This document shows positions 29,201 through 41,130 of a stretch of DNA of 64,000 nt, piece by piece. Under the pieces are notes generated by a model. That model worked only from the letters and a program-made list of their open reading frames with translations, had not been told where the DNA came from and made no database searches. The DNA comes from Linanthus parryae (taxonomy: Eukaryota > Streptophyta > Magnoliopsida > Ericales > Polemoniaceae). A program made the position numbers and the translations under genes. The DNA lies in NCBI GenBank assembly GCA_023055425.1, contig JALGPY010000009.1, forward strand, positions 16,681,775 through 16,745,774. The letters run 5' to 3'. How positions within the stretch are numbered: the stretch's first letter is position 1; the number at the start of each line of letters is the position of its first letter.

Positions 29201-30893
29201 GGTGCATGCTATCACTAAATGGAGGTCTTATTTGGAGGGAAATAAGTTTATCATTAGAACTGATCATCATAGTTTGAAGTTTCTCCTAGAGCAGAAATTG
29301 ACTTCTGTTCTTCAACAGAAGTGGATTAGTAAACTGTTGGGTTTACATTATGAGATCCAGTACAAGAAAGGACAAGAGAATAAGGTGGCTGATGCTTTGT
29401 CAAGGAGACAGTCCTTAGAAGGTGCTACAGAAATGAGTCAATGCACAGCTATTACAGCTATTACACCTAATTGGATCAAAGAGGTCAAAGCAAGCTATGT
29501 GGGAGATAAAGTAGTCCAGGAATTGATGGCTGCTCTGGCCATTGATGTGAATGCAGTTCCAAACTACAAGCTGCATGATGGAATGTTGAAATACAAGGAA
29601 TTGATCTATGTTGGGGCTCAAACTGATCTCAGAAGTAGCATAATCAGGGAGCTGCACAATACTGGGATAGGTGGTCACTCAGGCATATTAGGAACTTATA
29701 AGAGAGTGAAAATGTTATTTGATTGGCCTGGATTGAAGACACAAGTTAAAGCCTGGGTCAAGGAGTGTGACATTTGCCAAAGGATGAAAGCTGAGCACCT
29801 GCCATACCCAGGGTTATTGCAACCTTTACCTATTCCAGATAAGCCATGGACTCACATTGCAATGGATTTTGTAGAAGGCCTCCCTAAATCAGAAGGCAAG
29901 ACAACTATTTTGGTGGTGATTGACAGATTCACTAAATATGGTCATTTTCTTGCTCTCCATCATCCATACAAAGCTGAAGAAGTGGCTGACATCTTCTTCC
30001 AACAAATATGCAAGCTGCATGGTCTTCCCAACTCCATAGTAAGTGACAGAGACCCCATTTTCCTCAGTCAATTTTGGAACACTTTGTTTAAATTGATGGG
30101 AACTCAGCTAAAGTACTCTACATCTTACCACCCTCAAACAGATGGGCAAAGTGAGAGATTGAATCAATGTCTAGAAACCTATCTGAGGTGTCTTACTGGA
30201 GATAGACCTCACAAGTGGTACAAGTGGTTAAGTTTGGCAGAATGGTGGTACAACACCAATTACCATACTGCTTTACAGTTGACACCCTTTGAAGCTTTGT
30301 ATGGCTTCAAACCTCTGCATTACAACTTTCACCAGCTAAATAAGACAGGGGTAGAAGCTGTGGACACTTTTGTGCAAGACAGAACTAAACTGCTGCAACT
30401 ACTCAAGGACAATTTGTGCAAAGCTCAAGAAAGGATGGTTCACTATGCCAATAAGCACAGGACAGAAAGAGTTTTTCAAGTAGGGGACTGGGTTTTGCTG
30501 AAGTTGCAGCCTTATAGGCAGAGTTCAGTCCAAGTAAGGTCTAATTATAAACTCTCTGCTAGATTTTATGGTCCTTTCCAAATTCTGCACAAAGTGGGGA
30601 AGGTGGCTTATAAGCTTCAACTCCCTGATCATTCCAAGATCCATCCAGTCTTCCATGTTTCACAGCTGAAACTAGCTAATGGCAAATACACAGCTTCTCC
30701 TGATTTACCAATGGTGGGACCAGAAGGACAGTTCTTGGTTGAGCCCACAGCCATATTGGATAGGCAATTGGTGAAACAAGGATCTTCTTCTACAGTCAAG
30801 GTACTAGTGCAATGGTTGAATCTATCCCCTGCTGAGGCAACCTGGGAAGATTACTACAAATTGAAGAGGCAGTTTCCTCAATTTCAGGCTTGA
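26262..30893 (+). pseudogene. gag-pol: Element R gag-pol with one in-frame stop (Gag, protease, RT, RNase H, integrase, chromodomain)
   Basis: This is one frame of about 1540 codons. The ATG at 26262 is 29 nt after the PBS. Gag has the capsid words PRFSGVDPLGWLQ. TAA at 27030-27032 (codon 257) stops it, and the same frame is then open from 27048 to 30893 (1281 codons). Domains in order are a zinc knuckle CFYCDESYTPGHKC (27355), protease LIDTGSTHNF (27619), RT with VDYRGLND and FFDDILIYS (28630), RNase H with ESDACHDG (29068), integrase H-H-C-C (29650-29790), a DDE core with AMDFVEG, SDRDPIF and YHPQTDGQSERLN, and a chromodomain ending WLNLSPAEATWEDY near 30830. Chromodomains are known to steer integration toward marked chromatin. 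The stop is inside capsid rather than at a gag-pol junction, so I take it as a mutation. Confidence 0.93.
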
Positions 30894-30895
30894 GA

Positions 30896-30933
30896 CAGCT
30901 TGGGGACAAGCTGCATTTTGAGGGGAAGGTACT
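30896..30933 (+). other. Element R polypurine tract region
   Basis: The words cttggggacaag and tttgaggggaaggt lie immediately before the 3' LTR. The second is the likely primer site. Confidence 0.75.
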
Positions 30934-31470
30934 TGTCAGGGACTAAAGTGAAAGCTAGTCAAAACGGTGGTTGTATAATTAGGACTCAATTGCAATCAGT
31001 CCAAAACTGTGGTCGTCTAATTCGGTACAGCAGTAGCCGTCCGATTAGACGAGGGAATAGATCTGGGCCGCACGTTCAAATCTGAACGTTATATTCAAAA
31101 AGGATTAGTGCGACGGTGTCGTTTAGGGGTGTGATGCCACGGACATGCCACCTCAGCTCAGTGGCATGTCCTGATTGGTCCGCCCAACAGATGGAGGACA
31201 GGCTGGCATGGCCGTTAGGCATTTCCGTTTATTACATTAGAGCCCAGATAGCTAGTTTAGTATATTACAAATGCACCCCTCTGCTATATAAGCCGGGGTT
31301 GTAATGGAAATATTATCTTTTATGAAAATTATCATTTGCTTCCCCTAAATCTATCTCTCTTCTTCTCTTCTCTGGTTCTTCTCTCAAATCGGAGGTAATT
31401 CTCCGAAATTCTTCCTTTCTCCGGCCAGTTAGTCGCCGGCGAAGACAGCTGAGAGGTCAAGGTCCTCTCA
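30934..31470 (+). repeat. Element R 3' LTR (537 bp)
   Basis: It has the same length and ends as the 5' LTR. The differences that I see are G to C in the first inverted repeat near 30985, C to A near 31351 and A to C near 31400. Confidence 0.95.
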
Positions 31471-31475
31471 AGGAA
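31471..31475. repeat. Target-site duplication of element R, right copy (aggaa)
   Basis: It directly follows the CA end of the R 3' LTR. Confidence 0.93.
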
Positions 31476-33101
31476 ACGGGCTGGTAGTTGCCGGTTTGGT
31501 TGGGCTCCAAACTTGGCCGGCGTTAATGGAGGTCGGCGGCGGCGATTGATGTCTCTGCGGCTGCTTCTGCTACTGTTGTTGCTGGCTTTTTTCCGAGTTC
31601 AGAGAGGAGGAGAGAAAGGGCAGAGAGGGGTTGAGAAGAGGGTGGCGTTTGGAGTTGATGGTGGTGGTGTTGCCGTGGAAGTTGAGGTGGTCGGTGATGG
31701 TGGTGGCTGGGTTTTTCTTCGGCCAAAACCCAGAGACGAGAGAGAGAGAGGTGGAGGTGAGGCAGAGAGATAGAGGGTGGTGTTTTCAGGCGGTGGTTGT
31801 TTGGTGGTGTTGTTTTCGGAGAGAGGGACGATGGAGGTGTGATTGGAGGTGGTGATTGGCCGCAGTGGTGTTGGTTATTCTCGTCAACAAAAAAACAGGG
31901 GATGAAAGGGTTTATTTCCGTGGTGAAAACAGGTGATTTGGGGCTGGGTTTGTTACCGGGGAAGAGGGAGGAGGTTGTGAGGCAGTGGTGGTGTTCGGTG
32001 TCGGGGGTGGTTGTGGCCGGTGGTGGTCCGGAAAAACTGGGAGGATTATTAGAGGTGGATGATGGTGGTGGTATTGGTTGCTCTCAGCAACAAAACAGAG
32101 AGGGAGAGTTGGACAGAGGAAGAGGTGGTGATGGTTGTGGTGTTGTCTCTCGGTGAAACAAGAGAGTTGAGGGTGAAGAAGATGAAGGGGAAGGAGAAGA
32201 TTAAGAGGAGGGAATTGATGGTGATAACACAGGAGCTAGCTAGGTGTAGCTGGAGAAGAAGCCACGCCAAGCGTGGTTGTCGCAGAGAGGAGGTACGGAG
32301 ATGAAGGTGGGCTGGTCGGTGGCTGTTGCAGAACACAGCAGAAGGAAGAAAAAAGAAAAAAAAAATAAAAAAAAGAAAAAATAGATGTGATGGGAGAGAG
32401 AAAATGTTTTGGTGTGGCCGGGTCACGAAACAACGCGGTGGTTCGATACGCGAAAAGTGACTAAAAATGTAACGATTAATTAAAACGCGAAGTTAATTTT
32501 AGACGCGACGAATTATTTAAAAGCGCGACGAGAGTACTACACGCAATACACAGCAAATACGATAACAACTAAATAAAACAATTTCGTCTGAAAAATTAAA
32601 ATTTACTGACAGGTAAAAATTTGACTGACGAAAGAAAATTAAACTGATAAGATAAAATTTGACTTATAAGAACAGAAAGTTGACTGACAAAATAAATTTT
32701 TGACTGTAAAAAATTAATTTGACTAATAAACATATTTTTGACCATTAAAAAAATATTGTTCGACTAATAACAAGAAATTGACATAGAAAATTTATTTTAA
32801 GTAATAAAATAAAAGCGACCAGTAAGAGATATTTTCTTTTTCCTTTTGACATTCGAATTTGATTTGAGAAAACTCGGAAATGTTTCATTTATTAAAATCT
32901 ACTAAACGATTATTTATAATTGACTTATTAATTTAAACTAAAATAATATTATTTAAAAGTAACTATTAATGACTAATTTATTAAAACAATTATGAACAAG
33001 TAGTTAGCCACTACACTTATACACGTATTTTAGTATAGACTAATACGTTCTCACATTCTGAATTACGAAAATACCCATACAATCTAATACGGGTTGTTAC
33101 A

Positions 33102-33106
33102 GTTTC
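33102..33106. repeat. Target-site duplication of solo LTR C, right copy (gtttc)
   Basis: It follows the terminal TTACA at 33101. Element B pol resumes at once. Confidence 0.93.
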
Positions 33107-36100
33107 CGCTGTGACGGGGTTAGGTCCTCGGGAAGCGTACCACTCACCAGATAGTCATAGTACCATGGTTTCCCCAGTTTGACTGCCATGACGTGCTCGT
33201 CCGGAAAATTTTCCTTGATCGGTATCGGGTCCACCTTAGCATTCTCAAGTCTGGACAGGTGATCCGCAACTACGTTCTCAACTCCCTTCTTATCCCGGAT
33301 CTCAACATCAAATTCTTGCATCAGTAGTACCCACCTCAGCAGCCTCGGTTTTGCGTCCTTTTTGTCCAGCCGATATTTCTGGGCACTGTGGTCGGTAAAA
33401 ACGATCACTTTTGACCTGACCAAGTACGGCCTAAATTTGTCCAGGGCATACACCACATCAAGCAGTTCCTTCTCTGTAGTGCCATAGTTGATCTGGGCAT
33501 CGTTGAGCACCCGACTCGCATAATATATCACATGACAGACCTTGTCCTTCCGCTACTCCAACATTGCACAGACTGCATAGTCGTTGGCGTCACACATCAG
33601 CTCAAACGGAAGTGACCAGTCCGGTGTAGTGATGACGAGGGTGTGGTCAGATTCTCCTTCAAATGGTCAAAGGCCTGTTGACATGCTGCATCAAAGTCAA
33701 ATGGCACGTCTTTTCCAAGAAAATTACAAAGTCGCTTTGTGATCTTGGAAAAGTCTTTGATGAACCTCCGGTAAAATCCTGCATGTCCCAGAAAACTCTT
33801 GCTTGCCTTTATGGTTGTTGGGTATGGAAGCTATTTTATCACCTCGATCTTGGCCCTGTCCACCTCGAGTCCTTTGCTGGAAATTTTGTGACCCCGCACT
33901 ATCCCTTCGGTGACCATAAAGTGACACTTCTCCCAGTTCAGTACTAAATTCTCTATCTTGCATCGGATCAGAACTTGGCCCAGATGGTGCAGGCAGTCGT
34001 CAAAACTGTCCCCAAACAGTGAAAAATCATCCATAAAGACCTCCATATTTTTCTCGATTATCGCAGAATATCGCCATCATGCATCTCTGGAACGTAGCTT
34101 GAGCGTTGCACAACCCAAATAGCATGCGCCGGAAAGCAAACATACCATATGGGCAGGTAAACGTTGTCTTCTCCTGATCTTCTGGGCTATGCAAATCTGG
34201 TTGTACCCGGCGTACCCATCCAGAAAATAGTAGTAGGCGTGATGGGCTAGCCTGTCCAACATCTGGTCCATGAAGGGTAGCGGGAAGTTATCTTTCAGTG
34301 TTGCATCATTTAGCCTCCGATAGTCCATGCAAATCTGCCAGCCTTTAACTGTGCGCTCCGCAATCGGTTCCTGGTCCTCATTCTGCACCACGCAATCGGT
34401 TCCAAGTGCTGTCTGATATGGGGTATATGATTCTTGCCTCCAGCCACTTCATGACCTCTTTGCGCACAACATCCTTCATGTTCGGATTCAGTCTCCGCTG
34501 GGGCTGAATCACCGATTTGTTGCCTTCTTCGTTCCTGATCTTGTGCATGCAATAGCAGGGGCTGATCCCCTTAATATCCGCAATCGTTCAGGAGATTTCT
34601 TCCTTGTGCTCTCGCAGTACTTCCTGCAGTTTCTCTTCCTGTTCGTGAGATAATAGAGAAGAGACAATTACGGGCAGAGTACTATTATTACCAATGTACG
34701 CATACCTGAGATGGTTCGGGAGCGGTTTAAGCTCGAGTGCTGGTGGCTCCTTCAGCGACGGAACCAGGATCATCTTCTGCCCGCCATCTTCGTCCCGGTG
34801 CAAAGTGGTCCAGTCTTCGACTCTCATGGCTTAGTCGCACTGAGTCATCTCCTTTTCCCCTCCCTACATGCTATCAATCTCTTCCCATGCTGATCCATCT
34901 CCTCCTTTTCCCAGCCTTCGTCAACTACGTCTATAGCAAATATATCTTTGTGCTTATAATAATTTGGAAGTTGCAGATTTTTAAAGACGTTAAATTTAAC
35001 CTTGTCCTCGTTAATCTGCATGGTCAGTTCTCCGCTCTTGCAGTTTATCATAGCTTCTCAAGTGGCCAAAAACAGCCTGCCTAGTATGAGCGGTACCTCC
35101 CCTGCCTTCATGTCCATGATCACGAAGTCTGCCGGAAAAATCAGCTCGCCGACCTTCACCAAAATAGCCTCGATAAATCCATATGCCTGTTTTACGGATC
35201 TGTCTGCCATCTGCAGCATGAATCTGGTGGGCCGGGGTTCACCAACTTTCAAACTCTTGAAAATCGTTAACGACATCAGGTTGATGCTGGCCCCTAGGTC
35301 ACACAGAGCCTTTCATGTGCAAGCATTACCTAGGGTTACCGGTATAATAAAACTGCCCGGATCCTTCGTCTTCCTTGGTAGCCCATCCTTCACATAGTTG
35401 CTCACTTCTGCCGTTAGTTTTATAGTCTCAAAATCGCTCATTCGCCTCCTTCCATACAAATGTATTTGAGGAATTTGGCGTAGGTGGGCATCTTTGCCAA
35501 AGCCTCAGCAAAGGGTATGTTGATATGTAGCTGCTTGAACATCTCGAGAAACGTAGCGTAGTCTTTTCTATCATCCCTCTTTTGTGTCTTCAAGGGGTAC
35601 ATCACCTCCTTGGAGACAGGTACCGTTTCTACATCTGTCTCGTTCTGCACTGCATCCTACTCAACCGAGCCCTTCTGCTGGGGGCGGTCGACTGAGCTGT
35701 TATCCTAGCCAGACAGTTTGCATTCCACTTCTTTCGATTTTTCTGCACGAGCGTGGCTAGGATACGGTGGATCCTGTAGTGCTAATCCACTCTGAGTGGT
35801 GATGGCGTTGATCTGAGCACATGGATTATTTACTGTATTCGAGGGTAAGTTTCCTGGCTGTCTCTCCATTAGCTGCTGTGCTAACTGCCCAACTTGTACC
35901 TCCAAAGCGCGCAGTGACGTTTGGGTCGTCTGCACATCGGCTGTCAGTGCGTCCATATGCGCGAACCGGGACTCCATGGTCTGAAACATGGACTCGATTT
36001 TCTTCATCTGGGCATCGTACTGCTGTGCAGATGGGCCTGGCTGTGTCGGTGCGGCCTGCTGAGCCGGTGGCCTGTGCTGGAATCCCGGTGCATAAACTGC

Positions 36101-37063
36101 GGAATTCGGGTTTCCATACCTGAACCCGGGATGATCTCTCATACCCGGTCTGTACCGGCTCGGGTCCCACTGCTGCTGTACGTAATTGGTATCTTCGGTT
36201 CTGAGTTCCTCAATGGCCGCGTCCAAATCAGGTTCTCCTACTGCTGCAACGGCCTTCTTGTCCGAGTAGACTTTTTTAACCAAGTCCTGAACGATCTTGG
36301 CCAGATTATCTATCCGGTGATCTTCCGCTGGCTCGGCTCTAGCCGGCATCCTGCGATCGCCAAACACTCGAGTGTCCTGCTTGCCTAACTGCTTTATCAG
36401 GTCGTATGCACCATATTTTTCCACATGGTACAAGAAGTTTCCCCCCCGCTTCTCTGTCAATCCTGTCAGCACTCTCCCTATCTAGGGCATGGTAGAATAC
36501 CTGCAGGAACTTCGCATCTCCAAAACCGTGGTTCGGGCATCTTTTCACCAATCTCATCAATCTGTCCCTTGCATCTACCACCGTTTTCTGCTTGAATGAC
36601 AGAATCTCGCTTTGCAACTGAATGACCCGAGAAGCGGGGTAAAATTTTGCCAGAAAATCCGTGAGGCACCCCTCCCAAGTAGTGATGGATTTGGGTGGTC
36701 GGGATTGGAGCCTGTCTTTGGCTACTCCATATAGGCAATACAGGAACAAAATTAGCATAAGTGCCTCTGCGTCTACTCCCTTGTATCGGACCTTGTTGCA
36801 GTATTCAACGAACTTTCCGATAAAGTCGTTCGGATCTTCGTCAGCTTTGCCATAAAATGGGCAGAGGGTCTGCACCGTCTCGATGGTGGAGGGTTTGATG
36901 TAAAAGTGTTTTGAGGTGATCTCGGGCACCACAATAGCTCGCTCATGCCCCTCGTGGGGACTTTGAAATTCTCCACCAATGCTTTCCCAGACCGGTTATA
37001 TGCCCTCTGGTTGTTCCGGGCAGCAAAGCCCGCTGTGAAAAGCTCTTCGATGTACCGAGCCAT
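33107..37063 (-). pseudogene. gag-pol: Element B gag, protease, RT and RNase H remnant
   Basis: In element orientation: Gag 37063-35705 starts at MARYIEELFTAGFAA and has breaks near 36950 and 36440 plus a small in-frame loss near 36580. A gap with a stop follows near 35650-35700. The protease segment (LGASINLM) is near 35280-35310 and extends to 34845, with a premature stop near 35055. RT is 34830-33700, with MDYRRLNDATLKDNFPLP and FMDDFSLFG (34036) but several stops and shifts. RNase H is 33531-33107, with [12 protein letters not shown]. It then continues across solo LTR C into integrase at 23407. The Gag protein is close to that of element A, which marks B as the autonomous-type relative, but B itself is no longer functional. 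Confidence 0.85.
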
Positions 37064-37346
37064 CTGGGCTGGGGTACGTGTCTCTCGTTTCTCCTCACCG
37101 GTCGCTGGGTTTTCAGGGTGGTCTCTCTGGTTGTTTGCAATTCTGATTTATCGGTTTCTGCGGTTGTGTTCGGTGTACAGCTTCTCTGGATTGTCGAGTG
37201 GTGGTACCAAATCGCGAGGCAATCTGGGCATCAACTGAACAGTCCTAAAAAACGCAGATTTAAAAGCAGTGAGATAAAAAAAATAACGAAACTGAAAATA
37301 TAAAAACTCTGAAAACTAATTCTGATAACTATATTAACCCTAAAAG

Positions 37347-37365
37347 GTCCCCGGCAACGGCGCCA
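37347..37365 (-). other. Element B primer binding site, tRNA-Asp type
   Basis: The minus strand reads TGGCGCCGTTGCCGGGGAC, identical to element A, 6 nt inside the 5' LTR. Confidence 0.88.
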
Positions 37366-38122
37366 AAAACTTGATGCGCAATCTAACGTGCTACACGCAA
37401 GTATACGAACCGAGTAATACCAGGTGTATTTTAACTCGCGTGATCGTTCCCACGAGGACTATTTTGAGTTTTTTGAGCAATCAATTTTAACTTGCAGAGT
37501 GTAAAAGGAGGAGTAGTTTAAGAGTGTGATTAACTATGAACTAAAAATAAACAAATACAACGTAAATATTTTTGTGACGGTTTTCAGAAAATCTTGAAAT
37601 TTGTAAATCTAGGGTTTGGAATACTAGGTCCAAGGATCCCCTAGGGTCTCTACAGATTTTCGTTCTCTGTTTGGTATGAAAACACACAACAGTTTTAATT
37701 ATCTGTGCCACGTACCGGTTGTGCAGTAACCTTTTAGATCCTGCACGCTATCACGATCCTGCAGACTGTCGGATTCCCGTTAAGCTGCCTAAGTCTGTAG
37801 TCTCGTTCTACAGCTGCTAGTTTCTAACCTGTCCTGATGGCCCGGGTCAGATTCTCTAACACTTGGTCTCAACGTCTAGCTAGCCCTATCTCCCTTTCTT
37901 TGGTCGGTCCATCGGGGTAAGGTACTAAATCCTGTCTTTTCTTCCTAACCCTAACCTCACGTTTTCACCTATAGGCTCGGGTCTGTAGCAATTCAGGTTC
38001 GCGACTCCGATCATGCATAAATGATAATAATCAAAGACAGAGTAACTGATAATACTGCTGAATTAAGATAACGTAATCATGAATTCAATACCGAAACATA
38101 GAACAATCTCTGGATACGAAAC

Positions 38123-38145
38123 CCTAGGTTCACCGAGAACCTAGG
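38123..38145 (-). promoter_or_regulatory. 9 bp leader hairpin, B 5' LTR copy
   Basis: It is identical to 15637-15659 and 6742-6764. Confidence 0.7.
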
Positions 38146-38316
38146 TAAAAAGTCTAGCTACTACGTGACATAATTAAATAACAAAGTTCCTGAAATAAAA
38201 GAGAGAATTGAGATCAAACGAGTATGCTGAAATCTGGATCTGTGCTTCCGTGCTCTCCGAGGGTGCTCTGAAATCTCCTTGGATGTGTTGTGTCAAAAAC
38301 GAGCTCTGGACGTTTC

Positions 38317-38324
38317 TTTATATA
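38317..38324 (-). promoter_or_regulatory. Probable TATA box, B 5' LTR
   Basis: The minus strand reads TATATAAAG, 78 bp downstream of the cluster edge at 38403 in element orientation. Confidence 0.55.
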
Positions 38325-38402
38325 CTGCTTGAGAAGAATCCGGAAAACTGCCCGAAATTACGAAACTGCCACTGGCCGAAACCGCCTCGGAAAACTTGAT
38401 GT

Positions 38403-38582
38403 CTGCGTGGCTAATATTCTGGCTGCGTTGCTGATTTTCTGGCTGCGTCGCTAATATTTAGCCACGCAGAAAGAGACTCTGTTCAGCACCAAAATCTCTC
38501 TCTAACTCCCCTGGCTGTCTAGCTAATACCCAGGGTGCGCCGCTAATTTTCTGGTTGCGTCGCTAATATTAAGCCACGCAGA
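38403..38582 (-). promoter_or_regulatory. Promoter-proximal TGCGTnGCTAAT cluster, B 5' LTR
   Basis: Six half-sites are present, including an imperfect 27 bp palindrome at 38443-38469 (CTGCGT and ACGCAG outer arms, GCTAA and TTAGC inner arms). Confidence 0.8.
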
Positions 38583-39328
38583 CAGGGACTTCGACTGCCC
38601 TGTTCTGCATCCTCAGCCTCCTCGGGTCCTCCTCTTGCATATCTTCTTCTAGTCCTATCAAACTGGTGACTCAATCGGGGCGCCAAAATCCAAACTCGAC
38701 TTCTTAAAACCCGGGCCCGGTGCCAAATAACCAAAATACCTTTAAATCAGAACTGTCCCGGAAATTGTCGCGATCATGAAATAGTTGCTCCCGACTCCGG
38801 ACACCGTGAACCAAGACTCCGTTTCAGCATTATAACCTGTTTTCGGAAAGCCCTTAACGTCTCCGTTCTTCTTCCCCTGGTTTCACTTCCAAATTCCAAG
38901 TCGTGTTCAAGATATTGCTAACCGAGCGCATCCCAGTCATTCTCGGTTTTGGCGTTTTCAGATCCTCGGTCGGTTTTCACTGCCCGTTTTTCCTCCAGTC
39001 TTTGCGTTTTCCATTCCGCTTTCCCTTGTACCAGTCTCGGCCAAATCCTGCCCTGGACTTTTTTTTGCACGTTTCCCGAGGCAAACCCGGTACTCTCTCG
39101 GCACGCATCCCAATGCACTTTCCCGAACCTGTTCCTGTAAAGACAACATGAACAAACCCGCGATCATATCCAATAAAAGTATGAAACATGCATAAATTTA
39201 CGAAGAGCTAATAAAAATCTCGTTCCTAAAACCGAGGCTTCCGAGGGTGAATTATGGCTGAAATGCAAATTTCCGACACAATGGAACGCTAAATCAGGCT
39301 AAAAGATAACCCCTATTTGGGCGTTATC

Positions 39329-39333
39329 AGGGC
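39329..39333. repeat. Target-site duplication of element B, right copy (gggcg)
   Basis: It continues directly into E LTR sequence (ctaggcctggcatg), as at 46865-46885. Confidence 0.8.
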
Positions 39334-40415
39334 GCTAGGCCTGGCATGTTTACTTACCTCAAACAAATAGCAATCACAATGAACTAGTCGGAGTATTTGA
39401 CGTAACCTTTGTCAGAGAACTCGTTGCCTACAATTAGATAATATTCTAATCAAAACATAATAGTAAAACAATTAGATAATGCCTACTTAAGTTCCTAGGT
39501 CATCCCTTTCAATCCATAACCCAAACACAACCAACACACTACCCAAAACTCCCATAATTCATTGTGCTCATAACCTAACATAAGTCTACTAATTTATTAC
39601 TCCACCTTCCTAAACAAATCATGGCTCAAAAGTGGTCTCATTAGATCCGAAACATTCTGAAAAATAATTTTAGCCTCAAACGGATCCGAATTTCGATTTC
39701 CGAGTTAAAAGATAAGCTTGTTTTAACTTTCCAATATCACTCATAATACCCATATGGGAAACATGTATTTTCCCACAAATTACCCTTCACCACTTCTAGG
39801 GTTTGGTAAAAGAGAAAGAAGATTACAATAAAATATTGGTCTAAGAATTACAGGAAAGAATCAAAAGAAAGGAGACGGCGCACGGTGGCGGCTGCGTCGG
39901 TGTGAGGCGGCGGCGGACGGGTAGGAGAGAGAGAGCTTTGAGAGTTTTTGAGAGCTCTTTGATTTGATGTGGAATAAAATTATGAGATGGAGGTGGGTTT
40001 ATATAGGCTTTGTGTGTAAGAGTTTAAGGAAAACTAGTATTTTTTCCAAGTTGTCCTAGATCTTGAATTGGGAAATTAATATGGGACGAATTAGGTTTCT
40101 TGTTGCTAAGGTTTATGTCTTTGACCAATTAATACCTAATTAGGATTGAGTTTGATTCACACAAGGAAAGAAAATCAAAGAAAGAGAAAGAGAGAGAGAT
40201 TCGGCCATTCATGGCAAAAAAACTGGTCCTGAGAGAAAAAATTAGGAAGAGAGATTTTTGGCCATGCAAGGAAAAGATGATAAAGTTTTGGCCTAAAGAC
40301 AATTTCCGCCCCCCCCCCCCCCAAGGTTCTAGTTAAAAGACAAACACAGCCCCCTAATTTAATTCAAAGGCACTAAATAATTGAAGTAAAAGACATAAAA
40401 CTCCCAAGCCTTTAA
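39334..40415 (-). repeat. Element E 3' LTR, segment 2
   Basis: It aligns with 46870-47949. It includes a TATA-like box (TATATAAAC on minus, 39998-40005), a GC-rich patch of cggcgg words near 39880-39920, and a run of 14 C at 40309-40322 (only a short C run in the other LTR). It is interrupted at 40415/40416 by the Helitron. Confidence 0.9.
39998..40005 (-). promoter_or_regulatory. Probable TATA box of element E LTR
   Basis: The minus strand reads CCTATATAAACCC. It is repeated in the 5' LTR at 47545-47552. Confidence 0.6.
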
Positions 40416-40785
40416 TCTATACTTATATAAAAGCAAAACAAATGGAGAAGGTACTTCTCCTCTTGACATGTAGGATTTGAGAAGGATTTTGTTCAAGACA
40501 TGTGTCATTCACTTTATCCAAGTGGCATACACATGGATAACCGTACCAATGAGAAAAAGCCATGTTGGATTTATTAGACATGTAATTGTCCTAATTGGCC
40601 ATTGAATTAATTTTCTTAATAATGTTTTTGACTTTTAATATATAAGGAATGTAACTTTTAGTATTTCTATGCATAGAGAATGTAATTCCAACTAATAATT
40701 TTGACATTTCAAATCAAGATAAATTCAATGAATGATTTATCCAATGAATTTAAGACAATGAACTATACATGGAGGAATCCAATTT

Positions 40786-41130
40786 TTTAATGAATTTTCA
40801 TCTTCCTATGCAGAATTATTTAATTCATGAATCAAGCAAATGTACTTTGTTTTTTTTTTCTTTTCTTTTTGGTGATTACAATGAATTAAATAAAAAATTA
40901 TTTTTAATGAATTTTCATCTTCCTATGCAGAATTATTTGATTCATGAATCAAGCAAATGTCCCTTTTTCTTTTTTTTTGGTGATTACAATGAATTAAATA
41001 AAAAATTATTTATTTTTAATAAATTTTCATCTTCCTATGTAGAATTATTTGATTCATTAATCAAGCAAATGTACTTTGTTTGTTTGTTTTTTCCTTTTTG
41101 GTGATGACACTGAATTAAATAACAAATTCA
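40786..41130. repeat. Three tandem units of about 115 bp inside the Helitron
   Basis: Each unit has attttcatcttcctatg, agaattattt, attcatgaatcaagc and a T-rich then tgaattaaat end. Starts are near 40786, 40904 and 41018. The small ORF over them is not a gene. Confidence 0.85.

Larger units (their letters stand above)
25682..31470 (+). mobile_element. Element R: young chromovirus (Reina-like) gypsy retrotransposon, 5789 bp
   Basis: The two LTRs are 537 bp each and I count three mismatches between them. It has a tRNA-iMet PBS, one gag-pol frame ending in a chromodomain, a purine-rich tract before the 3' LTR, and an aggaa TSD. The compact size, short LTRs, CFYCDESYTPGHKC zinc knuckle and C-terminal chromodomain point to the Reina branch. 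A single in-frame stop in gag is the only coding defect that I see. It is the innermost and probably youngest member of the nest. Confidence 0.93.
23413..33101 (-). mobile_element. Solo LTR C (about 3.9 kb without nested element R)
   Basis: The ends are TGTAACACC and GGTTGTTACA, which form a 7 bp inverted repeat TGTAACA, with a gtttc duplication outside. There is no internal gag, PBS or second LTR. Net sequence is 23413-25681 plus 31476-33101. It shares blocks with the LTR of element E (taagtgtcgacacccc near 24180, and the ctttcactttacgttatt words near 24417), so I read it as an unpaired LTR of a related family on the minus strand. Unequal recombination between LTRs is the usual origin. The right part (31476-32430) is G-rich or Ser/Gly-coding by chance. 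32430-33100 is AT-rich with many ttgactga words. Confidence 0.78.
14883..39328 (-). mobile_element. Element B: Athila-type gypsy retrotransposon with extra ORF, degraded and nested into
   Basis: It reads on the minus strand. The 5' LTR is 37372-39328, the PBS 37347-37365, gag/protease/RT/RNase H 37063-33107, then a break by solo LTR C, integrase 23407-22296, the conserved hairpin module, repeat clusters, an extra ORF (21099-18912, broken by a MITE), the purine tract and the 3' LTR 16887-14883. Net length without C and the MITE is about 14.2 kb, usual for a complete Athila. Coding regions have many frameshifts and deletions. The LTRs differ at about 6% in a stretch of some 155 bp that I compared by eye. 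Confidence 0.88.
37372..39328 (-). repeat. Element B 5' LTR (1957 bp)
   Basis: It pairs with 14883-16887 and is about 48 bp shorter, partly from a deletion near 38810, where the segment with gagcgtagcctg is missing. It carries the same repeat cluster (38403-38582), TATA-like box (38317-38324) and leader hairpin (38123-38145). Confidence 0.9.

Noticed and set aside
31513..32430. Gly/Arg- and Ser-rich ORFs on both strands
   Set aside because: They come from G-rich low-complexity sequence in solo LTR C. They overlap each other in several frames and have no domain.
23413..33101. A complete LTR element C with internal region
   Set aside because: No PBS, gag or second LTR is found once element R is removed. 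The 5 bp duplication directly flanks the two ends, so a solo LTR fits better.
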